64,000 nt of DNA from Paenibacillus silvae (GTDB taxonomy: Bacteria > Bacillota > Bacilli > Paenibacillales > Paenibacillaceae), in assembly GCF_014639235.1 (NCBI RefSeq), contig NZ_BMFU01000002.1, positions 948,361 through 1,012,360 on the forward strand. Direction: 5' to 3'. The stretch's first letter is position 1. Each line of letters starts with the position of its first letter. The notes beneath the pieces were generated by a model. The model had not been told where the DNA came from and did not search any database. It worked only from the letters and a program-made list of their open reading frames with translations. Of the stretch, positions 1 to 9,300 are shown piece by piece. The position numbers and the translations under genes are program-made.

Positions 1-187
1 CATTTTCGAGCAGATACGTTACATCCGGAATGATCAGATCAATCCCCGGCATCGTCTCGTCAGGGAATTTGGAACCGCAGTCAATGACAATAATGTCCTG
101 ATCGTACTGGATCAAATACATGTTTTTTCCGATTTCGTTCACGCCGCCAAGTGCAGCAATATACAGCTTGTTATGTGCGAGCTTCAA
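1..187 (-). CDS. rnj: Ribonuclease J, N-terminal part (runs off the window)
   Basis: The first 62 codons of a gene that continues past base 1. The translation contains the N-terminal RNase J signature (ALGGVNEIGKN, then DCGSKFPDE), which begins the metallo-beta-lactamase fold. The HxHxDH metal motif would lie beyond the window. RNase J is a 5'-to-3' exonuclease and endonuclease acting in RNA decay and maturation; Bacilli usually carry two paralogues and this fragment does not decide which one. The start chosen is TTG (185-187) with GGAGG 11 bases upstream. The nearby ATG is out of frame and closes after seven codons. Confidence 0.85.
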   Translation of the reverse strand, partial: MKLAHNKLYIAALGGVNEIGKNMYLIQYDQDIIVIDCGSKFPDETMPGIDLIIPDVTYLLEN

Positions 188-395
188 AATGCATCCATCC
201 TCCTAACATCACGTTTCTCCATTCTTGTCTCCGTTTCTTGTCTATCCCTAGTATGGAAAGAAACGCTTTGGTTATGCACAAGTAAGTATGTATGCCAAAA
301 AACCACATACGGAAATATTCATTCCGCAGTAGCTCATTCACAGAATAACTCTCTTTTTAAATTCCAATATATTACTTTTTTTGTCCCAGTAATGA

Positions 396-401
396 TATAA
401 T
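396..401 (+). promoter_or_regulatory. -10 box for the small secreted peptide gene
   Basis: A perfect TATAAT lies 26 bases before the ATG of the 47-residue peptide gene. No convincing -35 box is seen at 16-18 bases; the upstream stretch is T-rich. The ribosome binding site AAGGGGGG follows, 8 bases before the ATG. Confidence 0.5.
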
Positions 402-427
402 GATTACAAAATAAGGGGGGTGAATAT

Positions 428-571
428 ATGAAAAAGAAATTGACTCTACTCGGAATAATTGCTGTCTTGACTCTTTCAATGTCCTCGCTTATCTCAGCAG
501 CACCTTCTGATCCAGTAGGTCCTCAATGGACTTGCCCGCTTCCGCATAAGGCTTGCCCAGAACCTTATTAA
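428..571 (+). CDS. 47-residue secreted peptide, function unknown
   Basis: A short gene with its own -10 box, an AAGGGGGGTG ribosome binding site and a strong hairpin terminator 16 bases after the stop. The product begins MKKKLTLLG, has a hydrophobic core and ends the signal at LISAA, a typical signal peptidase I site near residues 24-25. The mature part is about 22 residues: proline-rich, with two cysteines (TCPLPHKACPEPY), enough for one disulfide. No family is recognised. It sits alone between the RNase J gene and the rhamnose genes. It could be a signalling peptide, a bacteriocin-like peptide or a wall peptide. No immunity, export or receptor gene is adjacent, so no role is claimed. Confidence 0.7.
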   Translation: MKKKLTLLGIIAVLTLSMSSLISAAPSDPVGPQWTCPLPHKACPEPY

Positions 572-586
572 TAAATTTTTGAACTT

Positions 587-611
587 AGCTGGCTAGGATT
601 ACTAGCCAGCT
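587..611. terminator. Hairpin terminator, bidirectional
   Basis: A perfect 10 bp stem (AGCTGGCTAG/CTAGCCAGCT) with a 5-base loop. The plus strand continues ATTCTATTT, serving the small peptide gene. The minus strand reads into TTCAAAAATTT, so it could also end rhaA transcription. Confidence 0.8.
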
Positions 612-696
612 ATTCTATTTCAGCTTTGATGTTGATCTCCGCTGTCCTTCTTACAAAAAGGGGTACTTCAATCGTATAACCGAGTTTACCAGCACT

Positions 697-1953
697 TTAC
701 CTTGACTGAAGTATGTCCTGTTCATACGATTTGACTTCCTTGATCCACTGTTCACGAACAGGCACACCCTGCTGGGCACAATAATAATCCCACACCGCAC
801 CAAACGGATAAGATTTGAACTCTTCCGTAAGCGCAAGGCGTGTCGTATAATCGCCCTCCAGCTCCGCCTGTTTCAGTGCATCCACCGGCTCCAGCATCGC
901 CCGCAGCAGGGCTTTGATCGTATTGCGCGTACCGACAACCCATGCCGCTACACGGTTAATGCTGGCATCAAAGAAGTCCAGTCCGATGTGTGTCGTACCC
1001 AGCAGCTCATGACGTACCAGCTCACGGGCAATTTCAAGCAATTCATCGTCCATGATCACGACATGGTCGCTATCCCAGCGCATCGGCCGGCTGACATGCA
1101 GCAGAATGCCACTCGTAAATAAAGCCAAAGAGGACAGCTTGCCTGATATCACTTCTGTTGGATGAAAATGCCCTGCATCCAGGCATATTAGAGTGTTATT
1201 TTGCAAACCGTAGCCCATATAGAACTCATGTGAGCCTACAACATAAGCCTCTGAACCAAGGCCAAACAGCTTGCTCTCAACTGCATCCAGATTGTGCTCC
1301 GGATTCAGCGGTTCTGCAAATACTTCGTCCAGTGATTCCTTCAGACGTTTGCGCGGTGACATGCGGTCTACCGGGTTATCCTTGAAGCCGTCCGGTATCC
1401 AGACATTGGTTACACAGGTTTGGCCCAATTGTTCACCGAAGTATGCGCCGATTTTCCGTGAAGCTTTACAATGATTGATCCAGAATTTGCGGATCTCCGG
1501 GTCAGGGTGACTGAGCGTGAAGCCATCGCTTGATTTTTCATGGGAAAAACAAGTCGGGTTAAAGTCCAGTCCAATTCCGTGCTCTTTCGCCCACTTTACC
1601 CAGTTCTCGTAATGCCTCGGCTCGATCTGGTCCAGCTCCACCTGTTCGTCTGTGTCGGCGTAGATCGCGTGCAGATTCACTTTATGTTTACCCGGAATGA
1701 GTGCAAAAGCCTGCTCCAGGTCGGCACGAAGCTCCGCAGGCGTTGTTGCTGCACCCGGATATTGCCCCGTAACAGATATGCCGCCAGTCAACTCCCCTTC
1801 CTGGTTCAGAAAACCTTTGACATCGTCTCCTTGCCAGCAGTGCACGGAGACTTTAATATCTGCCAGCTTGCTCAGCACATCATCTGTATTGATGCCATGC
1901 TGTGCATATAAAGCCTTTGCCGCTTGATACGCTTGTTCCACCTGATTATGCAT
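697..1953 (-). CDS. rhaA: L-rhamnose isomerase
   Basis: Converts L-rhamnose to L-rhamnulose in the cytoplasm. At 418 residues it matches the family length. The metal-site motifs are present at the positions known for Escherichia coli RhaA: His262 in DAGHFHPTE (259-267), and Asp294 and Asp296 in RWDSDH. The start is ATG with GGGAGG upstream. It follows rhaEW by 14 bases, so the two are one transcription unit. Rhamnulokinase, mutarotase and the regulator found in the Bacillus subtilis rha operon are absent here and must lie elsewhere if the pathway is complete. Downstream comes the hairpin at 587-611. Confidence 0.96.
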   Translation of the reverse strand: MHNQVEQAYQAAKALYAQHGINTDDVLSKLADIKVSVHCWQGDDVKGFLNQEGELTGGISVTGQYPGAATTPAELRADLEQAFALIPGKHKVNLHAIYADTDEQVELDQIEPRHYENWVKWAKEHGIGLDFNPTCFSHEKSSDGFTLSHPDPEIRKFWINHCKASRKIGAYFGEQLGQTCVTNVWIPDGFKDNPVDRMSPRKRLKESLDEVFAEPLNPEHNLDAVESKLFGLGSEAYVVGSHEFYMGYGLQNNTLICLDAGHFHPTEVISGKLSSLALFTSGILLHVSRPMRWDSDHVVIMDDELLEIARELVRHELLGTTHIGLDFFDASINRVAAWVVGTRNTIKALLRAMLEPVDALKQAELEGDYTTRLALTEEFKSYPFGAVWDYYCAQQGVPVREQWIKEVKSYEQDILQSR

Positions 1954-1967
1954 TCGTCAAACCTCCC

Positions 1968-4037
1968 TTAACGTGTAAATGCTGCCGGTACACCACCATC
2001 AATGGTCAGCATGCAACCTGTCGTTTTCTCTGATTTCGATGAAGCGAAGAAGGCAATACCTTCTGCGATATCTCTCGGGTAGATATTAACGAGCAGCGTT
2101 GTGCGTTTCCGATAATATTCTTCCAATTGATCCGGCTCAATGCCATATGCAGCGGCCCGTTCGTTTCTCCATGATCCGTTCCAGATTGCTGAACCTTGTA
2201 AAATCGCATCCGGTAGAATCGTGTTGACACGAATGCCGTATTCACCGCCTTCTGCTGCAATGCAGCGTGCCAGATGTGCTTCAAGCGCTTTGGCCGAGCT
2301 GTAAGCAGAAGCACTTTTTCCTGCATATACCGAGTTTTTGGAGCCGATGAAGACCATGCTGCCACCGATGCCCTGTTCCTTCATCAGTTTGAACGCCTCG
2401 CGAGCAACCAGGAAATAACCGGTACCCAGCACGCTGATGTTCAGGTTCCATTCCTTGAGTGACGTTTCGTCAAAAGGACTGGACGTAGCAAGACCCGCGT
2501 TGTTCACAATGATGTCTACACCGCCGTATTGCAAAGCGGTTTCAGCATATGCAGCCTGTACTGCTTCCTCATCCGTAACGTCCATTTTGAGTGCAAATGC
2601 ACGATTGGCACCATATTGATCGTTAATTTCCTGTGCGACCTTCCGGGCCCCCTCCAAATTAAGATCTGCAAGCACTACATGTGCACCTTCCGAGACCAGT
2701 TTGCGTGCTGTTTCACTGCCTATACCGCCTGCGCCACCCGTAATAAACGCCACCTTACGTGAAAACTCTGTCTCTGCCGGAGCCAGAGACAATTTGTACA
2801 GCTCCAGCGGCCAGTACTCCACATTGTAAGATTCGTTGGCACTGAGCGAAACAAATTGACCAAGGCTCGTCGCTCCGCGCATAACCGCTATTGCCCGATG
2901 GTACAATGCACCGCTTACTTGAGACAGCGCCCAGCTCTTGCCTGTGTTAATCATACCTACACCTGGAATGAGAATAACGCGAGGAGCCGCTTCAAACATC
3001 ACGTCGCCTTCGTTTTTGTTCTCTTCAAAATATTGCTTGTACTGCTCCTTGTACGCAGCGATGCCTTCTGCAAGTTTCACTTTCAGTCCATCGATATCAT
3101 CTGCATTCGGCGCCCAGTCAATAAAGAGGGGTACCACTTTGGTATGCACCAGATGATCCGGGCAGGCTGCACCCACTTGGGACAATTGAGCCGAATCCGC
3201 TCCACCTGCAAAAGCAAGCACGTCATCCTGATCGTCAAAAGACAAAATCATCTTTTTGCTGTCCGACACCGCTCCGCGAATGACAGGCATTACCCTTGCT
3301 GCAATCCGACGACGTGTTTCTGCCGGAAGTGCCGGATGTTTAACGCCGCCAAACAGCTCAGCTTCATTCACACGTGCCTCAATAAAGGCTTCCGCTTCAT
3401 TAATAATTTTGATCGTCTGTGCGTAACAAGCCTCAGAGGTTTCACCCCATGTGACCAGACCGTGCTTCTCCATAAGTACAAGCTCGGCATTCGGATTGGC
3501 GAATACGCTTTCAGCAATCATCTTGGAGAGTGTGAACCCCGGACGGACATAAGGAACCCATACAAAGCGATCACCGTATATTTCACGTGCCAGCTCTTTT
3601 CCATTATCTGCACAGCATAAGCTGATGATTGCATCCGGGTGAGTGTGGTCTACATGTTTGTATGGAAGGAACGCATGCAGCAGCGTTTCAATGGAGGCAC
3701 GCGGATGTTTGGCATCAATCATGCAATGTCCAAGGTATTCCACCATCTCTTCATCAGACATCGAGTCACGCTCCATAAGAGGGCCGATATCCTCAAGGGC
3801 CAGTCCGGTAAAATGCTTGGCTTCCATAGACGCCAGATCTGAGCCGCTTCCCTTCACGTACATCACTTCGACATCACGGCCGCGAAAATCCTTCACCATT
3901 GTTTTGACAGAGGTATTGCCGCCGTAAATATTGCACACCCGGCGATCCGTTCCGATCAGATTGGAACGATAAACCAACTGCTCAAGTCTTGTTTTTTTCT
4001 CAGCTGCCTGTGCTTCATTCCATAAACTCTGTACCAT
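1968..4037 (-). CDS. rhaEW: Bifunctional rhamnulose-1-phosphate aldolase / lactaldehyde dehydrogenase
   Basis: A 689-residue fusion. Residues 1 to about 420 are a class II aldolase/adducin-type domain with the zinc-ligand motif HTHPD (131-135). Residues 425-689 are a short-chain dehydrogenase with TGGAGGIG (433-440), NNAG (512-515) and the catalytic YSSAK (Tyr579, Lys583). It matches the Bacillus subtilis RhaEW (YuxG) layout, in which the aldolase splits L-rhamnulose 1-phosphate into dihydroxyacetone phosphate and L-lactaldehyde and the second domain oxidises the lactaldehyde. First gene of the unit with rhaA. The upstream region holds an 8-bp-arm inverted repeat (4088-4109) that could be a DeoR-type operator; that role is inferred. 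Confidence 0.93.
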   Translation of the reverse strand: MVQSLWNEAQAAEKKTRLEQLVYRSNLIGTDRRVCNIYGGNTSVKTMVKDFRGRDVEVMYVKGSGSDLASMEAKHFTGLALEDIGPLMERDSMSDEEMVEYLGHCMIDAKHPRASIETLLHAFLPYKHVDHTHPDAIISLCCADNGKELAREIYGDRFVWVPYVRPGFTLSKMIAESVFANPNAELVLMEKHGLVTWGETSEACYAQTIKIINEAEAFIEARVNEAELFGGVKHPALPAETRRRIAARVMPVIRGAVSDSKKMILSFDDQDDVLAFAGGADSAQLSQVGAACPDHLVHTKVVPLFIDWAPNADDIDGLKVKLAEGIAAYKEQYKQYFEENKNEGDVMFEAAPRVILIPGVGMINTGKSWALSQVSGALYHRAIAVMRGATSLGQFVSLSANESYNVEYWPLELYKLSLAPAETEFSRKVAFITGGAGGIGSETARKLVSEGAHVVLADLNLEGARKVAQEINDQYGANRAFALKMDVTDEEAVQAAYAETALQYGGVDIIVNNAGLATSSPFDETSLKEWNLNISVLGTGYFLVAREAFKLMKEQGIGGSMVFIGSKNSVYAGKSASAYSSAKALEAHLARCIAAEGGEYGIRVNTILPDAILQGSAIWNGSWRNERAAAYGIEPDQLEEYYRKRTTLLVNIYPRDIAEGIAFFASSKSEKTTGCMLTIDGGVPAAFTR

Positions 4038-4087
4038 TTGTTCCCCTCCGATAATGTTTGTTTTCTTCCTTATTCGAGTGTATCATC

Positions 4088-4109
4088 TTTGTTTTATTTT
4101 GAAAACAAA
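4088..4109. promoter_or_regulatory. Inverted repeat upstream of rhaEW, candidate operator
   Basis: TTTGTTTT and AAAACAAA arms, perfect over 8 bp, separated by ATTTTG, 51-72 bases before the rhaEW start. A further TTTGTTTT half site lies at 4056-4063. The Bacillus rha operon is controlled by a DeoR-family RhaR, so this is a reasonable operator candidate. AT-rich composition makes chance possible. Confidence 0.4.
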
Positions 4110-4197
4110 AATTTTAATCCACAAACGGAAATATTCAAAGAAATAAACAAAATCAAAATCAAACTCACTGTTCCAACCGATAGTGTGTAAAACAACA

Positions 4198-4235
4198 AAC
4201 AGGACAAAGCACCGTAACCTCTGCCTTGTCCTGTT
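4198..4235 (-). terminator. Terminator of the mannanase gene
   Basis: A 10 bp stem AACAGGACAA/TTGTCCTGTT with an 18-base loop, followed on the minus strand by TGTTGTTTT. It lies 49 bases past the mannanase stop codon. Confidence 0.75.
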
Positions 4236-4283
4236 CTATGTGAGTAGAATTTACTTTCATTTCGCCCCATTCGAATGACGTAC

Positions 4284-5264
4284 TTAGAATATTCCTGCTT
4301 TTTGGGACGTATTTTTGATTCCGTATGTGTCGTTAACTACCGTATTACCGTAACTGGTCAAACTGCCGTTTGGACCCGTAGCCAGATCAAGATATTCCAG
4401 ACCGGAGCTATTGCCATACCACGACCAAGCCAGCCACCCTACTCCCTTCTCCTGCCCATATCTCATAATTGCATATTCATCCACATCACCATTAGTGTGA
4501 TAACCACCGAACTCACCAATAATCAACGCAAGCCCTTTATTGAGTACATTTTCCATGTTTGTTTTGACTGTAGCTGCATCCTTGCCTGCATATTCATACA
4601 TGTGTATGGAAAATACCGTATTTTTCATCGGATCAGCTGAAAATACACTTTGACCATAATCCACAATCGATTGCGGATATTGTCCCCAGCCTGCCGCATC
4701 AACAATCAGTGTATTTTTAATTCCTGCGTTTCTGAGCTTTGGAATGGCTTTTTTATACCCCTCTGCCCATGCATTGCCGTTCCAGGTTCCATACCATTCA
4801 TTTGCAATATTTACGATGACCCGATCCTCTTTGCCGATTAAAGCCTCTTTAATGCTGATCCAGTAATTTACTGCGGCATCCAGGGAATTATAATCATCCT
4901 TGCCAGTTGCATCATGAACTTCAAGCACAGCAATCATCTTATTCTGATTGACCACATTAATAATGTTTTTAACCGAATTCAAATCATCCTTGGTATATAA
5001 CACTCCGTTGGACAGAACGATTCGTACCGTATTGGCTCCAGTTTTGGCTATCGCAGGAATAGCTGTGTTCAGATCATTTTTGAACCAGGAATGTCCGTGA
5101 TTCACTCCCCTCATGACAAAAGGTTTGCCCGTCGAATCATACAATTTGTTTCCACTGACATAGAAGCCAGATGCAGCAGATACCTTAGGTGCCCCGCTTG
5201 CCAGGGACATGAGCATGAGAGCAGCAATCAAAGCAAAGATTGTACATTTTTTCAGTTGCAGCAT
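4284..5264 (-). CDS. Secreted endo-beta-1,4-mannanase, glycoside hydrolase family 5
   Basis: Hydrolyses internal beta-1,4-mannosidic bonds of mannan and glucomannan outside the cell. The start is ATG 5262-5264, with AGGAGG 10 bases upstream; an in-frame ATG 39 bases earlier has no such site. The 326-residue product has a signal peptide ending near VSA-A, then a single GH5 catalytic domain (subfamily 8 by resemblance to the short alkaline Bacillus mannanases). Acid/base Glu156 lies in NEWYG and nucleophile Glu251 in IGEFGG. No carbohydrate-binding module is attached. A near-consensus cre site at 5456-5471 suggests catabolite repression. Monocistronic, with a terminator at 4198-4235. Confidence 0.92.
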   Translation of the reverse strand: MLQLKKCTIFALIAALMLMSLASGAPKVSAASGFYVSGNKLYDSTGKPFVMRGVNHGHSWFKNDLNTAIPAIAKTGANTVRIVLSNGVLYTKDDLNSVKNIINVVNQNKMIAVLEVHDATGKDDYNSLDAAVNYWISIKEALIGKEDRVIVNIANEWYGTWNGNAWAEGYKKAIPKLRNAGIKNTLIVDAAGWGQYPQSIVDYGQSVFSADPMKNTVFSIHMYEYAGKDAATVKTNMENVLNKGLALIIGEFGGYHTNGDVDEYAIMRYGQEKGVGWLAWSWYGNSSGLEYLDLATGPNGSLTSYGNTVVNDTYGIKNTSQKAGIF

Positions 5265-5455
5265 TCGTTTACAACCTCCTGTTATTTTTTTATTTTGATT
5301 CACTTTGTAATAACAAAGGAACTAAAACCGACAAGGCACAAGTCGCCATGAAATGTAGACACGACTTGAAAGTCTGTAAAGCCCAATCCAGTGTTTTTTT
5401 AAACTAAAACACCCTAAAAATAAACTTATCGTTAAAGTAATAAATACATCATAAA

Positions 5456-5471
5456 ATGATCGCGCTTACAA
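5456..5471 (-). promoter_or_regulatory. Candidate CcpA cre site upstream of the mannanase gene
   Basis: On the minus strand TTGTAAGCGCGATCAT matches the CcpA consensus WTGNAANCGNWWNCAW at all but one position. It lies about 190 bases before the mannanase start, in a region with no other gene. Catabolite control of extracellular polysaccharidases is usual in Bacilli; binding here is inferred. Confidence 0.5.
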
Positions 5472-5496
5472 ATCAAACATTTTTTACATTTTCAGG

Positions 5497-6178
5497 TTAT
5501 TCAAACATCAAAAAGACCTCTACTCCATGAAATTGTTCAACATAGGCCTGATTCACATAATGCTCGGTCGTTCCCTTCCGAAGAGGTGTGATCAAAAGCC
5601 GCAGGGCATGACTATGAAGCAGATGCCGTGATTGTTTCAGACCGATTTTCCACGGCTGTCCATACTGAATATGATCCGTTAACAGCTGCCGATGAATGTA
5701 CGCCGCGGCGACATCACCCTCGTAATCGACCTCCACAAACAGATCATTAACCTTTTCAGGCCAGCACGTATCTATGTTTAAATAGGCTGCATGTTCTTTC
5801 TCATAATCAATCTGAACCCGCGGCTCATAAGGCGATACCTGTAATGTATATGTCGTAAATATAGGTTGAAGTGATTCACACAGGGTGGCATATGCAGATG
5901 CTGATGCACGCTCTGGTGCAGGATAGATGCTTGCCTTAATCTCGCTTTGCCCAGCGGAGGTACAGATCAACTGTTCATTATGAACGTGCAGATGGCTGCT
6001 GCTGATCACTAATCTTTTTTCTCCACCTAGTTCAAAAAGAAAGGATCGCAGCGCTTCCTCACGCGTCAGCGTCATGATGCGAATGATGTGTCCTTCCAGC
6101 GTAGTTACGCTGAGTTCATGATGCTGGTGAAGCCGTAAGACTCTCCTTGAGTATTCTGACCTCTGCTTTCCTTCAATC
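5497..6178 (-). pseudogene. C-terminal remnant of a beta-galactosidase-like (GH35-type) protein
   Basis: The open frame 5497-6075 encodes 192 residues starting at an ATG with no good ribosome binding site. The same frame stays open upstream without a start, through a stretch reading LSVTTLEGHIIRI. The motifs VTTLEG, TLTREEA and VEVDYEGDVAAAYI with PWKIGL resemble the C-terminal beta-domains of GH35-like proteins of Paenibacillus, but the catalytic barrel is missing. A second reading frame just upstream (about 6115-6260) also looks coding and closes at a stop. Best explained as what is left after deletion and frameshift in a glycosidase gene once downstream of the DUF5107 gene. The family assignment rests on memory of motifs. 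Confidence 0.55.
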
Positions 6179-6337
6179 GTCCCGGCTGTACAGGCTTATC
6201 CTCGGCATCCAGTGTAAAGCGAATGATACTCCAGGACTTGACGTAAAAGAAGGATATGCATCGTTTATCGGATCGTTCATCGAATCGTTCAGCTCCCCTT
6301 TGCCTTGATGGATTAATACAAGTTAAACTAAAAATCT

Positions 6338-9300
6338 TTATATATAAGACAGCCCTTTTGTTATCAGCATGAACGCCTGCTGATGGTTGATGTTGATCGC
6401 CAGCACCTGATGCAGCTCCTGTGCTGCTTCATTTTTTTGGTTCAGTCCGAGCAGGCCCAATGCCCGCATGTAATGACAATGCACTTTATTCCGCTGATGC
6501 AGATCGTCGTCAAATACGAGAAAGTCCGGCAATGATACTGCAAAATAGTCCATCTGAATATGATCGTGCACATGCCGCTCCGCATAATCCATCAGTTTAT
6601 GAAATCGCCTTCTGGCTTCCTTGACATCGTTTCGCTTCAGCCACGCAAGTCCCTGATAAAACATCGACTCAGGCGGCTGATCATTGTAAAACATCGCACT
6701 CGAGGGTTCGTTCAATCCGGTTGATGCCCTGCGGAAGCTCAATTCCGCAGCCGCTGTCTGCTGCAGCTGTTCATATGCACAGCCCAGATAATAATGAAGT
6801 GCATTGTCTGCACTGCCCTCCAGCTTGCCTTCTCCCAGATTTTCCGGGTAAATCTGCGCTTGGTGCAATAATTGGATGGCCTCCTCCGGCTGTCTCTGTT
6901 CTATGAACTGCTTTGCCAGCTCTGTGAGAGCGATAACATACTGTCCGGTGACCTTGCCTTCTCCCCCCTCCCATGGGTGAAACCGCCACATCTGCAGCGC
7001 CCTCCATGCCTCCTGATGAAAACCCAACATATTTAGTAACGTAACCCATTCGATATAGAGATCATCTCGTTGGTGCACGAGCGGCATGTGGGCTTCAAGC
7101 TGGCGCATTCGCTGTTCTGGCGCACAGGACATCTTCTTCTGCAATTGATCCAGTTCATAAAATACACGGGCATCCTGCGAATCCAACCGAAACGCTTTCT
7201 CCAGCGAAGACAGGGCAAGCTCAGGCTGATGCATTTTGTTGTAATATGCCAAAGCCAGATTCCGATGTGCTGTTGGAAAGGCTGGGTCTATGCTGCAGGA
7301 ACGCTCCCAGTGACGAATGGCATCCTCATAACGTTTGTGGTCATACAACCCGTTGCCTGTATAATAGTGGGCACGCGCGTCTCCGGGATCTGCTGCCAGC
7401 GCATCCTGCAGAATCATCAGCTCAAATGGCGTATTTGGAAAACAATATGTTGTCGGTGCAGCACTTGCCAGCTGCTGACATTCCAATGCTCTTTCCCGTT
7501 GATGCAGCTGACGATACACGTAGGCCTGAGCATAACCAAGCATAGGATAGGATTCAACCAACTGTGTTTCGGCAACATCAAGCAAGGTGATCGCTTCTTC
7601 CCACATACCGCACTCCGCATAATCCGCAGTGATGTGAAGATAATTGTGGACATCCCCCCGCATAATTTGCAGGAAATAATCCATGCCCCGTTTGGCCCGA
7701 TCGGATTGACTACTCTGACTGCTATGATTGCTTTGATTGTTCTGTTGACTTGAATTGCTTTGGTTACTCTCGTTAGACTCACGCACAAGTTCTGCTTGAA
7801 GATGATCGGCAGGCCAAGCTTTGGATAAAAAAACCATCTCGCAGGCCGTTCCGTATTCCATCGGGTCCAGCTCCAGCGTTTCTGATGCATATATGTTTGC
7901 TTGTGTGTGACGCTCCAGTTTTCGCAGCAAAGCTGTTTTTAGATGACGTGCTTTATAATTTCTGCTGTTGCGAGTCAGCGCAAGTTCGACATGCTCCAGC
8001 GCCTGAATATACTGCTTCTGGGCTGTATCCATCTGGGCCAACGTATAATATCCGATATCCTGAAACTGTGCAGACCAGACCGCTTTGTACAATGCCTCGT
8101 AGGCCTCACTCTGCCTTCCTTGAAGTTTCAGACTTACCCCCAGCTGATAATAAGCTTCGCTATCGTATGGGTTAGTATTTTTCCAGGTAAGCGACTGAAC
8201 CGCTTGTCTGAAATGCTTCTCGGCAAGCTGATACAAACCTCTGCGGACCTGCAACGTACCGTATGCAATATTTAGACGAATGTCCTTATAGTCGCGCTTC
8301 AGTCCTTCCAAATAATAAGCTTCCGGTTCATACGTAGCATGCCGATACTGCTCCAGATGAAGACCTGCCAGATACAGCTGTTCGATGCTATGAATCTCGG
8401 AGGGTAAGGGCAGAGGTTCCGCCGGATCGGGAATTTCGTGAATGCTGGGCTTTGCCGGCTGATAAAATACCAGAACCTCTCCATCCTTTGTAAGCACGTG
8501 CGCCTTTAATTGATGCCATTCTTCCTCGCCACTCCACGGAAAAGTGCCTGTATAAGATTGAACTGGAGAGAGATCACATATGTCCTGCAAATAAGTTGCT
8601 GTAGCCCCCTTTACTTCAATACGGGCCTGCTCGTACACACTCGTTGCATAGATCAGAATCCTCGTGCTGCCGCTTGTCTCATCCATCTCCAGATTTAGCG
8701 CTGCATCAATCGTTGCATTTTTCACTACACCTGCATCTTTATACGGCATAAAATATTGCGTAAATGATTTCGTCTCATACGGCTGCAGCCACGTAAAATC
8801 AGGCTGATTATCGGTGTAAACACCTGTCATTAATTCAATATACGGCCCATCCTCATCCGTCAGCTGCCGATCCCACGCTTTGCCAAAATCCCCGTTTCCC
8901 CACGTCCACTGCTTCTTGCCCGGAGAAATATGGTGATTGGCGACATGTAATAGTCCAGCCTTTACACTGTGATCATAACCGCCTACAAAATTGTAATCCG
9001 ACTTGTAAGCCATATAAGACGTAGGAACAGGGATGTTCTTATAACGTGATATGTCTACCCCTTCTGAATAATCCATCTTGTAATACGTGCCTGTAGCGAT
9101 CGGAAAACGGGAAACGTCGCGTTTGCCATGATCCAGCACCGCATGAACATCAGGTGGAAATACCGATTGCGTGTGATCATTCACAGCTACAGCCGGATTC
9201 GCCCACCACAGGAAAGTCTGGGGTTCATTTGTTCGGTTGTAGACCTGGGCATGGATTTCGAGATAAGCTTTCCCCGGATGCAAAGTAAAACCGGTTGTCA

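Noticed and set aside
4284..5303. Longer N-terminus for the mannanase
   Set aside because: The first ATG lacks a ribosome binding site, whereas AGGAGG is correctly placed before the ATG at 5264.
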